A stretch of DNA of 53,145 bases from Gammaproteobacteria bacterium (lineage in GTDB: Bacteria > Pseudomonadota > Gammaproteobacteria > Steroidobacterales > Steroidobacteraceae): positions 1-53,145 of the forward strand of contig JAQGOG010000014.1 of NCBI GenBank assembly GCA_028293765.1, written 5' to 3'. Positions within the stretch are counted from its first letter, which is position 1; every line of letters begins with the position of its first letter. Position numbers and translations under genes: made by a program. The notes under the pieces are model-generated. The model did no database searches. It was given only the letters and a program-made list of their open reading frames with translations, and was not told the DNA's origin. Of the stretch, positions 24,181 through 33,331 are shown in pieces.

Positions 24181-27100
24181 ATCTTGTTGGCCTCCTGGAG
24201 CATCATGCTCGCTCGATCCTCGTCGTGGCCCTTGCGTTGGTCATTGCGGGCATCGTTGCGGCGATCTCCCTCCCGGTGGGCCTGTTCCCGCAGGTCTCCT
24301 TTCCTCGCGTGGTGGTGGATCTCAGCTCCGGCGACCGGCCTGTCGATCAAACCGCGCTCACCGTGACTCGTCCCGTCGAGGAGGCGATTCGATCGGTGCC
24401 GGGGGTCCTGGAAGTGCGCTCCGCGACATCGCGCGGCAGCGCGCAGATCTCGATAGATTTCGGGTGGGGCCGCGACATGATCGCCACGACCCTGCTGGTC
24501 AACTCCGCCGTCACGCAGGCCCTGGGCAGGCTGCCACCCGGCACCGGATTCGGCGTCCGCCGCATGGATCCAACGGTGTTTCCGATCATCGCGTACGCCT
24601 TGACCTCGGACACGCTGCCGCTGACCGCGCTGTACGATCTGGCGCAACTGCAGATCACGCCGCTGTTGGCCTCGGTGCCGGGCCTGTCAAGAGTGGCGGT
24701 GCAGGGCACCGACGTGGCGGAAGTCGAAGTGCTCACCGACCCGCATCGCCTGAATGCGTACGGACTCAGCCTCAACGATCTGGTCACCGCCACTGCCGCC
24801 GGCAATGCACTGCAGGCGGTGGGCCGGGTGCAGGACAACAGCAAGCTGTATCTGGTGGTCTCAAACAGCAAAGTGCGCCGGATTGCGGAGCTCGCGCAGT
24901 TGGTGGTGAAATCGGGTCCGAGCGGCGTCGTGCGGCTCGGCGACGTCGCCGAAGTTCGCAATGGTGTGGTGCCCCAATGGACGCGGATCGTCGAGGACGG
25001 CAAGCCAGCGGTGCTGTTCAACGTTTTCGAACAGCCTGACGGCAATGCCACTCAGATCGCCGCCGAAGTGCAGCGGCGCCTCGGGGGATTCCATCTGCCG
25101 GCGGGCGTGCGGCTCGATAATTGGTACGATCAGAGCGAGCTCGTGCTGCAGTCGGCGGCCAGCGTGCGCGATGCCGTCCTGATCGGGCTGGTGTTGGCGG
25201 GAATCGTGCTGATCCTGTTCCTGCGCAATCTGCGTGTCATGCTGATTGCTTCGCTCGTGGTGCCGGGGACATTGGCGGCGAGCGTGTTGCTGCTGTCGGT
25301 GTTCGGCATGAGCTTCAACATCATGACGCTGGGCGGGATCGCCGCGGCGGTGGGGCTCGTGATAGACGACGTGATCGTCATGGTCGAGCACATTGCACGC
25401 CGTGCCGGTGCGCCATCCATACAGAACGGCCGTGAAGCGGTATTGCCCGCCGCGCGCGAATTCATGCGCCCGCTGACCGGGTCCAGCCTGGCAACATTGA
25501 TCGTGTTTCTGCCCCTGAGCTTCCTCAGCGGCGTCACCGGGGCGTTCTCCAAGGCGCTGGCGGTGACCATGGGGGTGACGCTGGTGATTTCGTATCTGAT
25601 GGCTGCCTTCGTGGTGCCCGTGTTGGCGCGCCGCTGTATCGATTTCGAGCGCTGGCACGATCCCGACACAGGGCGCAAGGGCTGGCTCGCCCGATTTCAT
25701 TCGCGCGGGCTCGTCAGGCTGTTCCGCAGGCCCTCGCTGCTCATCGTGGCCGTCGTTCCCCTGCTGATCGTCGGTGGCTTCGCTTATACCAAGGTGCCGA
25801 GCGGCTTCATGCCGCATGTCGATGAGGGCGGCTTCGTGATGGACTACTTCACCCGGCCTGGAACGTCGCTCATCGAGACCGAGCGCGAGTTGGCGCAGAT
25901 CGAGACGATTCTGCGCGCCGTACCGGAGGTACAGACGTTTTCGCGCCGCACGGGCATGGGCCTCGGAGGCGATCTCGGCGAGCCTCACCATGGTGACTAT
26001 TTCGTTCGTTTGAAGGCGAACCATGCGCGCCCCACAGACGAAGTAATGACGGACGTCCGCACCCATGTCGAGACGCTCGTGCCGGGAGTGCAGATAGAGC
26101 TGGCGCAGTTGATGGAGGACCTGATCGGGGATCTCACCGCGGTACCGCAGCCGATCGAGATCAAACTGTATTCGACCGACCCCGCCGCCTTGCTCCCGCA
26201 GGCGGCCAAGGTCGCCGCGGCAATCGGCAAAGTCACGGGTGTCGTAGCGGTCAAGGACGGCGTGGTATTGGCGGGGGACGGGATCGATCTGAAAATCGAT
26301 CCGGTGAAGGCGGCCTTCGAGGGTACGACGCCGGCGGACGTGACCAAAGAGGTCGGCACCGCCTTGATGGGCGCGATCGCGACGCAATTGCCGCAGACCG
26401 CCAAAGTCATCGATGTGCGTGTTCGTCTGCGTGACGCGTTGAGCCTGCGCGAACAGGGCCTCGCCGATCTGCCGATCCGCGCGCCCGATGGGCATCTATT
26501 CCCACTCCGGCGGGTGGCCTCGCTCACACCGGTGACGGGACAGCCGGAAATCGCGCGCGACAATCTGCAGCCGATGGTAGCCGTTACCGGGCGCATCGAG
26601 GGGCGCGGCATCGGCGCCGCCGTCGCGGACGTGCAGAAGGTGTTGGCACAACCGGGCATGCTCGCGCCCGGCATCAGCTATACGCTGGGTGGCCTCTACC
26701 AGCAGCAGCAGATCGCTTTCGCCGGTCTCGCCAAGGTCTTCGTCGCGGCGCTGGTCGCGGAGCTCGTCTTGCTGCTCGCTCTATACGAGCAGTTCTGGCT
26801 GGCCATCATCATCATCGGCACCTCGCTGCTGTCGACCACCGGCGTTTTCACGATCCTGTGGCTCACCGGCGTGGAGCTCAACATCACGGCGCTGATGGGG
26901 ATGACGATGATCATCGGCATCGCAACCGAGATGGCCATTTTCTATGTTTCCGAATACACCGAGCTGCGTCACTCGCTGCCGCCGCGGCGTGCGCTCCGGC
27001 AGGCCAGCCGCAACCGCTTGCGTCCCATCACGATGACCACGCTTGCTGCCATCCTCACCCTGTTGCCCCTGGCGTTAGCCATCGGCCAGGGATCCGCGAT

Positions 27101-27248
27101 CCAGCAGCCGCTGGCGCTCGCCATCATCGCCGGTCTGGTCATCCAGTTTCCGATGGTGCTGCTCGCAATGCCCGTACTGATCGGACTGACGGTCGGGAAA
27201 TCCGAGCGCCAAGGGGCGCGGGGCGCGGCTCAGCAGCCTGCGCCCTGA
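24177..27248 (+). CDS. RND-family efflux transporter, inner-membrane pump subunit
   Basis: Proton-driven exporter of 1023 residues with the standard 12-helix, two-periplasmic-loop plan: N-terminal helix (about residues 12-30), large loop to about 335, six helices to about 490, second fused half starting RRPSLLIVAVVPLLIV, and a terminal helix bundle. The helix-4 proton-relay motif is VGLVIDDVIVMVEHIARR. Typical porter residues such as RPVEEAIRSVPGVLEVRS occur in the loop. It does not carry the Met-rich sites of CusA, so the cargo may be a drug, lipid or organic molecule. It ends the operon. Confidence 0.93.
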   Translation: MNLVGLLEHHARSILVVALALVIAGIVAAISLPVGLFPQVSFPRVVVDLSSGDRPVDQTALTVTRPVEEAIRSVPGVLEVRSATSRGSAQISIDFGWGRDMIATTLLVNSAVTQALGRLPPGTGFGVRRMDPTVFPIIAYALTSDTLPLTALYDLAQLQITPLLASVPGLSRVAVQGTDVAEVEVLTDPHRLNAYGLSLNDLVTATAAGNALQAVGRVQDNSKLYLVVSNSKVRRIAELAQLVVKSGPSGVVRLGDVAEVRNGVVPQWTRIVEDGKPAVLFNVFEQPDGNATQIAAEVQRRLGGFHLPAGVRLDNWYDQSELVLQSAASVRDAVLIGLVLAGIVLILFLRNLRVMLIASLVVPGTLAASVLLLSVFGMSFNIMTLGGIAAAVGLVIDDVIVMVEHIARRAGAPSIQNGREAVLPAAREFMRPLTGSSLATLIVFLPLSFLSGVTGAFSKALAVTMGVTLVISYLMAAFVVPVLARRCIDFERWHDPDTGRKGWLARFHSRGLVRLFRRPSLLIVAVVPLLIVGGFAYTKVPSGFMPHVDEGGFVMDYFTRPGTSLIETERELAQIETILRAVPEVQTFSRRTGMGLGGDLGEPHHGDYFVRLKANHARPTDEVMTDVRTHVETLVPGVQIELAQLMEDLIGDLTAVPQPIEIKLYSTDPAALLPQAAKVAAAIGKVTGVVAVKDGVVLAGDGIDLKIDPVKAAFEGTTPADVTKEVGTALMGAIATQLPQTAKVIDVRVRLRDALSLREQGLADLPIRAPDGHLFPLRRVASLTPVTGQPEIARDNLQPMVAVTGRIEGRGIGAAVADVQKVLAQPGMLAPGISYTLGGLYQQQQIAFAGLAKVFVAALVAELVLLLALYEQFWLAIIIIGTSLLSTTGVFTILWLTGVELNITALMGMTMIIGIATEMAIFYVSEYTELRHSLPPRRALRQASRNRLRPITMTTLAAILTLLPLALAIGQGSAIQQPLALAIIAGLVIQFPMVLLAMPVLIGLTVGKSERQGARGAAQQPAP

Positions 27249-27448
27249 ACACGCCTCGAGCCGCCGTCGGGTTCGAGACGAGCGCTGGCCCGGGTGGCCG
27301 CGCGACGGCCTTGAGAATGGGGCGCCACTGTCGCTTCCAGCGGACACTTCACGCCGCTTGCCAATGATTCGATAATTGCGGCCGCGGTCGGGGTTCCGGT
27401 CCGCTGTGGTGGATACACTGGTCGCACCCATACAAATTCGAGGTCTCG

Positions 27449-28009
27449 ATGAGTAAGTCTTTTGTGATAGGCGCGCTTGCCGGAGCGATCGTGGTCACCG
27501 CGGGCGGCGCAACCGCGGGTTACAAGATGTATTCGGCCGCACATTCGGCAACTGTTCTCAGTGCCAAAGCGGTGACGCACAAGCTCAAGATTCCCCGCCA
27601 GGACTGTCATGACGAAACCGTCACCCACACGAAGCCCGTGAAGGATCGCGAGCGGTTACTCGGCACCGGCCTGGGCGCGGTCGTCGGGGGCCTCCTCGGT
27701 CATCAGGTGGGCGGCGGCAGCGGCAAGACTCTGGCGACAGTCGCCGGTGCAGCGGCAGGCGGCTATGCGGGTAATAAGATCCAGCAGAAGACCCAGCAGG
27801 GCGATACGTACACCACCACGGAACATCGCTGCAGCACTGCGTATGACATAAAGGAAGAGCCCGCCGGATTCGACGTCGTGTATGAATACAAAGGAAACCG
27901 GCATCACGTACATACGGACCGGGATCCCGGTAGCGCGCTGCCGGTCAAGGACGGCAAGGTCGACGTGGCCTCTTTGAACGACACCGCCGGTTCGGCGCAA
28001 GGCTCCTAG
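27449..28009 (+). CDS. Glycine-zipper 2TM domain protein (SlyB/PcP-like envelope protein)
   Basis: Small envelope protein of 186 residues. An N-terminal hydrophobic signal/anchor (SFVIGALAGAIVVTAGGATA) precedes a glycine-zipper region at about residues 70-110 (LLGTGLGAVVGGLLGHQVGG, then LATVAGAAAGGYAGNKIQ), the motif of membrane-embedded SlyB-like and Rcc01693-like proteins. The remaining C-terminal part (CSTAYDIKEEP, FDVVYEYKGNRHHV) is polar. SlyB homologues stabilise the outer membrane under stress; this one is not evidently a lipoprotein (no lipobox). It ends in a convergent terminator. Confidence 0.82.
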   Translation: MSKSFVIGALAGAIVVTAGGATAGYKMYSAAHSATVLSAKAVTHKLKIPRQDCHDETVTHTKPVKDRERLLGTGLGAVVGGLLGHQVGGGSGKTLATVAGAAAGGYAGNKIQQKTQQGDTYTTTEHRCSTAYDIKEEPAGFDVVYEYKGNRHHVHTDRDPGSALPVKDGKVDVASLNDTAGSAQGS

Positions 28010-28016
28010 CTCGCCA

Positions 28017-28042
28017 GCAACCCTCACTATGCCGAGGGTTGC
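28017..28042. terminator. Bidirectional terminator-like hairpin
   Basis: GCAACCCTC (28017-28025) and GAGGGTTGC (28034-28042) form a perfect 9-base stem with an 8-base loop. It sits at the meeting point of the convergent glycine-zipper and GT9-like genes, overlapping the stop of the latter. There is no run of U on either strand. Confidence 0.5.
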
Positions 28043-29004
28043 GGTGCGAGACAGTTCGGGGCGGTAAGCGGCACGCTTGAGCGATGCCTGTTCCGTAACT
28101 CCTGCAGTTCCGCGCCGACACGAGCGATGACAGGGGGCCATTCACCGGGCCCCTGTTGTCGAAACAGGCGCATGGTGGGATACCAGGGTGTGTCCTCCCG
28201 CCCGTCCATCCACCGCCAATCGGCCTGCGCAGCGAGCACCGTCCATGTACGTACACCGAGCGCGCCGGCGAGGTGGGCTGACATGGTGTCGACAGAAATC
28301 AATAGGTCGAGCTCGCGCAGCGCTGCCGCTTCTTCCAGGACGCCGTGGATCGGCGGACACTCGCCAACGCGTCCCGGCCACGCCGTCAGCGCGGGACCGC
28401 GTTGTAAGATCTTCCAGCAAATGTCGCCAACTTCCGACAAAGTTTGCATCAGCTCGGGCTCGACGGAGCGCCGCGCATCCCAACTTCCCGCCTGCCATAC
28501 GAGTCCGACGTGCAGACGCCGATCGGATCGCCGGGGAGGCGGCAGTCTGTCCAGGTGAAAGTAGGGCACGACCGCGGGGAGCGTATCCAGTGTCGTACGC
28601 AGGGCGTGCGGCAATTCCATGATTTCAATATCGATCTCGCCATCGGCCGCGGGTGTTCCCGCGAGGAGCGGCAGCAGGCAATCGATCCCCGGCACGGTTT
28701 TCAACAGCGGAACGAGCTGCGGTTGGGCCTGGACGGTAACGTGAGCTGCGATCTGCCTCACTAGCGGCAGGAAGCGGACGAATTGGATCGTATCGCCAAG
28801 ACCGCGGTAGCAGCGGATGAGCACGCGTTGCCCCGCAAGCGACCGCCCGTCCCAGACGGGCTGCAGATATTGCGGCAGCCCTTGGCACCATTCTCCTTGA
28901 TGTAGGTCAATTACTCGATCGCTGAGCTGCCAGGCGGCCTCCCAGTCGCCCGCGCGCATGTGGCGCATCCACTGGTCCCGATGCGGAGGTGTTGGGTTGA
29001 GCAT
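28027..29004 (-). CDS. GT9-like glycosyltransferase (ADP-heptose-transferase fold)
   Basis: Likely nucleotide-sugar-dependent transferase of GT-B fold. I prefer the ATG at 29004 (MLNPTPPHRDQWMRHMRAGD, 325 residues) over the longer frame from 29067. Motifs match glycosyltransferase-9 proteins: VLIRCYRGLGDTIQFVRFLP (N-terminal GDxIxFxR loop), HVGLVWQAGSWDARRS (start of the C-terminal domain) and LDLLISVDTMSAHLAGALGV (the donor-binding DTxxxHLAgalG motif). The N-terminal stretch resembles the TPR-linked members of the family. It faces away from the ABC exporter gene, marking the left border of the sugar-conjugate locus; whether it belongs to the pathway is inferred. Confidence 0.8.
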   Translation of the reverse strand: MLNPTPPHRDQWMRHMRAGDWEAAWQLSDRVIDLHQGEWCQGLPQYLQPVWDGRSLAGQRVLIRCYRGLGDTIQFVRFLPLVRQIAAHVTVQAQPQLVPLLKTVPGIDCLLPLLAGTPAADGEIDIEIMELPHALRTTLDTLPAVVPYFHLDRLPPPRRSDRRLHVGLVWQAGSWDARRSVEPELMQTLSEVGDICWKILQRGPALTAWPGRVGECPPIHGVLEEAAALRELDLLISVDTMSAHLAGALGVRTWTVLAAQADWRWMDGREDTPWYPTMRLFRQQGPGEWPPVIARVGAELQELRNRHRSSVPLTAPNCLAPQPSA

Positions 29005-29394
29005 GGTCGTATATTTATGCGAGGCAGGTAATGGCGGTAAACAGCAAATACGGCGCCCGTCCGTCACGAGAGTGCGGGAGGTCGTTGGGGCCCGCGGCGC
29101 AGGGCCTCTGTTTCAGGCGAACGAAACCGCGAAGGTGCTCAGTGTGGGTGTTTCATTTGCAATCCTATGCCGGCCAATTGACATTGCAGCGTGTCATGAG
29201 ACCTCGACCCTGCGAGTGAACGACAACAGTGCCCTACTCAACGTTGGCGCCAGTGGAGCGGCGTCCGTTGCGCCGAATCGACACGTCTGTCTGCCGGAAG
29301 CGACGCATTCGAGCAGGACCTCGATGTGAGCTGGAGTTTCGTTGACGTGATCCAACGCACAGTAGCCGCACGAGCCGCCCGTTAACTTATTTCC
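29005..29394. other. Divergent intergenic region at the left border of the sugar-conjugate locus
   Basis: These 390 bases lie between the divergent GT9-like and ABC exporter genes and must hold both promoters. A TTGACA occurs at about 29178-29183 without a good -10 partner. Apart from that I see no repeat, palindrome or coding frame. Confidence 0.4.
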
Positions 29395-31248
29395 GTGCGC
29401 AACTCCACTGAGGCCCGCGTCCCCCGACCCGGCGCCATATTCCATCTTTATCGCGACCTGTGGCGCTACATGCGTGGCGAGCGCCGGGTGTTCGTCGGCG
29501 CCGTAGTGCTGCTGATAGCGGCGCAGGCCGTGTTGCTGGCCGTGCCATACCTTTCCGGGCGTGCCCTCAATGCCTTGCAGCTGCACGGGCGGAGCGGTCT
29601 GCACGATGCGGGTCTGTGGCTTTCGATGGTGTTGTTAGTCGCCTGTGGGAGTTGGGTGCTGCACGGACCCGGCCGTATCCTGGAACGCAGAGCCGCGCTC
29701 ACGGTCAGACGGCGCGCCTCGGCGCTCCTGATCGAGCGCCTGTTCGAGCTGCCGCTGAGCTGGCACGAGTCCCATCATTCCGGTGCTACGGCGCACCGGG
29801 TTCAGCAGAGCACCCAGGCACTGTCCGGCTTCGCTCAAAGCCAGTTCATCTATTTGAATAGTGCCGTACGGCTGGTGGGACCGCTGGTCGCGCTGTGGTG
29901 GGTTGAACCTGTGATCGGAGGAGCGGCACTGGCCGGCTTTGCTCTGATTACGGGCTCCGTCGTCGGCTTCGACCGCGCCATGCTCAGGCTGGCTAACGAA
30001 GAGAACGCTGCGGAGCGCCGCTATGCAGCCACGCTCGTCGATACGCTCGGCAACACCACTACGGTGTACGCGCTTCGCCAAGTCCGCGCTCTGGCCGAGC
30101 GGCTCGAACGGCGATTGCTTGCGATCTTCGCGCCAGTACGCCGTTCCATCGTTCTGAACGAGGCGAAGTGGTGCACAGTGGATCTCGCGACCCGCGCCTT
30201 GAATTGCGGCCTCGTGGCCCTTTTCGTCTGGCAGGCCACCCGTGCGACGGCCGGTAATGCCGCCAGCAAGACCCTGCTGCTGGGAAGTCTCTACATGGTG
30301 TGGGAATATGCGCAGCAGGCGGCTGGAGTGATTTCCTCCATCGCGTCTCATTTCCAGACTTTTGCCCGGCAACATGCCGATTACGCCAGCGCCGATATCA
30401 TTCTAGACACGGCGCCGCATGCGGTGGCGCGCCCCGCGGTGCCGCAGGCGGCAGCGGGTTGGCGGCGTATCGTGATTCGCGATTTGACGTTCCGCCATTC
30501 GGCCCGTCGTATCGACGGACCCGCGCTCGAGCGGCTCACATTCTCACTCGAACGCGGCAAGCGTTACGCTCTGATCGGCGGTAGCGGCTCGGGAAAGAGT
30601 ACGCTGCTACGTGTGTTGGCGGGCTTATATTCCGCCGAGCGCATCGCGTTCGCCGTGGATGACGGACCCATACACGTTTCGACCGCGGAAGCCGCGCAGT
30701 TCCTGCGCGCGCGAACCACACTGATTCCGCAGGATGCGGAAGTCTACGAGGGTACCCTCGGAGAGAATCTGTCTTTGTGCGAATCAGTGGACGGGCCGCC
30801 CGCGCCAGCTGCATATGCCGGAGCACTCGAAGCGGCGTGCGCAACGGACTTTGTACAATCGACGCCGATCGGCCTCGAGGCGCCTGTTGCGGAGCGCGCC
30901 GCCAACTGGTCGGGCGGCCAGCGCAGTCGCGTCGCTCTCGCACGCGGCATTCTCGCCGCCGCCGGGAGCACCCTCGTACTGCTGGATGAGCCTACAGCGA
31001 GCCTCGATCCCGCCACTGAGGCCCAGGTCTACACCAATCTCTTCGCAGCTTTTCCCTCTGCGTGCCTGGTCTCCTCCGTACACCGTCTCAGCCTGCTGGC
31101 CCGCTTCGACGCAGTGTTGGTGATGCGGGAGGGGCGCCTCGTGGCGCAAGGATCGCCCGACGAGCTCGCCCTCCATTGTCCGGAATTTCAGCGTCTGACG
31201 GCGGTACATCGGCACGAGCCGTCTGCCAATCGTGCGAGCGTTGCCTGA
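29395..31248 (+). CDS. Fused ABC exporter (membrane domain plus ATPase)
   Basis: Homodimeric MsbA-type half-transporter of 617 residues, starting at a GTG. The six-helix membrane domain spans about residues 30-325 and the ATPase about 355-600. Walker A is GGSGSGKST (about 395-402), the Q-loop lies near LIPQDAEVYEGTLGENL, the ABC signature is NWSGGQRSRVALARG and Walker B is TLVLLDEPTASLD; the H-loop is SSVHRLSLL. It is the only exporter near the glycosyltransferase cluster, so export of a lipid-linked glycoconjugate across the inner membrane is the simplest role. The cargo is inferred from context only. Confidence 0.9.
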   Translation: MRNSTEARVPRPGAIFHLYRDLWRYMRGERRVFVGAVVLLIAAQAVLLAVPYLSGRALNALQLHGRSGLHDAGLWLSMVLLVACGSWVLHGPGRILERRAALTVRRRASALLIERLFELPLSWHESHHSGATAHRVQQSTQALSGFAQSQFIYLNSAVRLVGPLVALWWVEPVIGGAALAGFALITGSVVGFDRAMLRLANEENAAERRYAATLVDTLGNTTTVYALRQVRALAERLERRLLAIFAPVRRSIVLNEAKWCTVDLATRALNCGLVALFVWQATRATAGNAASKTLLLGSLYMVWEYAQQAAGVISSIASHFQTFARQHADYASADIILDTAPHAVARPAVPQAAAGWRRIVIRDLTFRHSARRIDGPALERLTFSLERGKRYALIGGSGSGKSTLLRVLAGLYSAERIAFAVDDGPIHVSTAEAAQFLRARTTLIPQDAEVYEGTLGENLSLCESVDGPPAPAAYAGALEAACATDFVQSTPIGLEAPVAERAANWSGGQRSRVALARGILAAAGSTLVLLDEPTASLDPATEAQVYTNLFAAFPSACLVSSVHRLSLLARFDAVLVMREGRLVAQGSPDELALHCPEFQRLTAVHRHEPSANRASVA

Positions 31249-31258
31249 GCCACTGACC

Positions 31259-31273
31259 TCGAGCGACGCTCGA
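31259..31273. promoter_or_regulatory. Perfect 15-bp palindrome between exporter and phosphatase genes
   Basis: TCGAGCG-A-CGCTCGA fills most of the 47-base gap between the ABC exporter stop and the phosphatase start. As RNA it would form a 6-base stem with a GAC loop; as DNA it may be an operator. Function unassigned. Confidence 0.35.
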
Positions 31274-31295
31274 AAGGCAACAAAGTACGCTTGGA

Positions 31296-32186
31296 GTGTC
31301 GCACGGCACGGGCCTTGCGGCGGCTTGCGGCGTGGAGCGCGACCGACGTGATACCGCGGCACTAGACACCGACGTCAAGGAAACGCTGGAGCATACGGCT
31401 GTGCGGCTTGCAAGCGCCGCTGGAGACTACATCTCGGCAGCGTACAACGACCGGCCCGAGGTGGACTTCAAGACGCCCGGGCCGGGCAGCGCGCAGAATT
31501 CCAATCCCGTCAGCCGCACCGATCGCGAGGTCGAGTCGCTGCTGCGCAAGCACCTCGTTGCCGAATTTCCCGAGCATGCGATCCTCGGCGAGGAGCAGGG
31601 GTCTTCGGGCGGCGGCGCGCCATTCACATGGGTCATCGACCCAGTCGACGGCACGACCAACTTCATCAATGGTTTGCCCCTGTTCGCCAGCTCGATTGGG
31701 GTCCTCTTCCAGGGTCGGCCGGTGGCCGGCGCGATCTGGTGTGCGGCCACGCACACACTGGCGCCTGGCATCTATCACGCGCATGCGGGCGGGCCGCTGC
31801 AATTCGACGGCCGCGTGCTCAATAGGCGCGGACCGGGCACATGGCGCGGACTTGCCAGCGAGCCTGGCAGGGCGCCGTCGTTCGGTGCGCTATGGGACAC
31901 GCGTGTGCTTGGCTGTGCAACGCTCGAATTCGCATTCGTCGCCGCAGGCTTGCTAAGCCTCGCCTATATCCCACGGCCCGCGTTGTGGGACGTAGTTGCC
32001 GGTCTCGTCCTGCTGGGCGCGGCCGATTGCCGCGCCGTCGCTCGCCGCGCCACGCGTTGGGAAACATTGTTGTATTTCGATGTGTCGGGGAATGACACTG
32101 CGGCAACGCTTGCCGGCTGGAGTGAGCCTCTGCTGATCGGGGACGAGGCAGCGCTTGCGCGCGTAGTAGCCGCGCGCGGCGCTTGA
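31296..32186 (+). CDS. Inositol monophosphatase family protein
   Basis: Metal-dependent sugar/inositol phosphatase. Motif A glutamates are in ILGEEQG (about residues 96-102), the DPxDGT metal motif is IDPVDGTTNFINGLP (D115, D118) and the third-metal aspartate is in WDVVAGLVLL (D232), so the active site looks complete. The start is uncertain: GTG 31296 gives 296 residues, and another GTG at 31332 is in frame. Given the inositol-3-phosphate synthase 12 genes downstream, dephosphorylation of inositol phosphate to myo-inositol is the attractive role, although the family also includes 3'-phosphoadenosine and fructose-bisphosphate phosphatases. Confidence 0.85.
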   Translation: MSHGTGLAAACGVERDRRDTAALDTDVKETLEHTAVRLASAAGDYISAAYNDRPEVDFKTPGPGSAQNSNPVSRTDREVESLLRKHLVAEFPEHAILGEEQGSSGGGAPFTWVIDPVDGTTNFINGLPLFASSIGVLFQGRPVAGAIWCAATHTLAPGIYHAHAGGPLQFDGRVLNRRGPGTWRGLASEPGRAPSFGALWDTRVLGCATLEFAFVAAGLLSLAYIPRPALWDVVAGLVLLGAADCRAVARRATRWETLLYFDVSGNDTAATLAGWSEPLLIGDEAALARVVAARGA

Positions 32187-32280
32187 CTCTGACGCAGTCG
32201 GATCATGGGGAATAGAAGTTGCTTCAGCCTACCCGGCGGTGCCGGCCGGCGGCGCGTCCCATCCAACACGGAGGGCGAGC

Positions 32281-33243
32281 GTGATCGAAGCCATAATGCT
32301 GTGGAACGAGCCCAACAACATATCGCATTGGGACTTCATCGACAGCGATCCAGAGTGGCGCATCTTCTCCAACATGACGATTCTCGCGGCGCGCGCCGTC
32401 GCCGCCGAAAATTCCCGGTTGCCGCGGGTCCTCGGGGGCATCTCGCCGATCGACCCGTTGTTCATTCGCCGCCTGCAGGGGCAGGGTGTGCTTGCGGAGC
32501 TCGACGCCGTTGGGGTGCACGGTTTTCCGCTCGATTGGAATCACTGGCAGATCGACCAGTGGCCGCAGAAGCTGGCCGAGATTCGCGCGGTGACCGACCT
32601 GCCACTGTGGGTATCCGAGGTTGGTGTTTCCACGTTCGGCGCCGATGAGGTGCAGGACTTCGGCTTACGACGCACCGCCGAGCTTTTGCGCGGCCGCGCC
32701 GAACGCATTCACTGGTACAGCCTTTACGATCTGCCGCGGGCGTGGCCGGCGGCGACGCGTCATCGGGAAGCGGAAGGCTCCTCCTACTACCGGCATTTCC
32801 ATATGGGCTTGCTGCGAGAGGATGGCACCGCGAAACCCGCAGCCGCGCACTTCAGCGAATTCACTCCGGAATTCGGCATCTGCCAATGGTTCCATTTCGA
32901 GGATCACCGGTTGGATGACGCCGCCCGTTGGCTGCGGCGCCTTGGCGTGCGGCACCTGCGCACCGGCCTGAGCTGGGCGGACAGCCTGCGGCCGCACGCG
33001 CTCGAGTGGTTCGACCGCCTGATAAGCGCGTTCGAGGAGTTCGCCGTCACCGTCACTTTCTGCTTCACGCCCGAATCGCGAGGCTTGCGGCCACATCATA
33101 CGAGTCCGCCCGTACACATCGAGGAATTCGCCGACTTTTGCGCGCGCATGACGCGTCGCTATGCGGCGGACGGCGCCGTCCGGGCGCCGCGCGACGTGAC
33201 GCTCCTCGCAGACGTGGAGAGGGCCGCCGCAGCCTCGGGGTGA
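32281..33243 (+). CDS. GH clan A-like protein with apparently circularly permuted TIM barrel
   Basis: Glycoside-hydrolase-like (beta-xylosidase/GH39-like) protein. A GGAGGG 5-6 bases before the GTG at 32281 fixes the start (320 residues). The first residues are MIEAIMLWNEPNN: the acid/base NEP motif that normally ends beta-strand 4 sits at residue 10. GVHGFPLDWNHW (strand 5/6), LWVSEVGVST with the nucleophile glutamate at about 113 (strand 7) and HWYSLYDLP (strand 8) follow. Only then come elements that normally open the barrel: FGICQWFHFED, VRHLRTGLSWAD (strand 2), VTVTFCFTPES (strand 3) and the helix EEFADFCARMTRRYA, which in ordinary clan A enzymes leads straight into the NEP strand. I see no signal peptide; it may act in the cytoplasm. 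Confidence 0.75.
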   Translation: MIEAIMLWNEPNNISHWDFIDSDPEWRIFSNMTILAARAVAAENSRLPRVLGGISPIDPLFIRRLQGQGVLAELDAVGVHGFPLDWNHWQIDQWPQKLAEIRAVTDLPLWVSEVGVSTFGADEVQDFGLRRTAELLRGRAERIHWYSLYDLPRAWPAATRHREAEGSSYYRHFHMGLLREDGTAKPAAAHFSEFTPEFGICQWFHFEDHRLDDAARWLRRLGVRHLRTGLSWADSLRPHALEWFDRLISAFEEFAVTVTFCFTPESRGLRPHHTSPPVHIEEFADFCARMTRRYAADGAVRAPRDVTLLADVERAAAASG

Positions 33244-33331
33244 TGTCAGGGTCGACCGCGAGTTGGGCGGCAGATTCGCTCGCGGTCCGCGCGGGCGCGC
33301 ACTGGTCGATAGGAGAGAGGAAGGGCGTTTC

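Noticed and set aside
24861..26495. Long minus-strand open frame (544 codons) inside the RND pump gene; similar long frames at 1612-2889 and 2974-3735
   Set aside because: They are antisense to well-recognised genes, have no domain similarity, and arise from high GC content with few stops.
29194..29604. Minus-strand frame of 136 codons in the divergent region
   Set aside because: No recognisable domain, and it overlaps the start of the ABC exporter gene.
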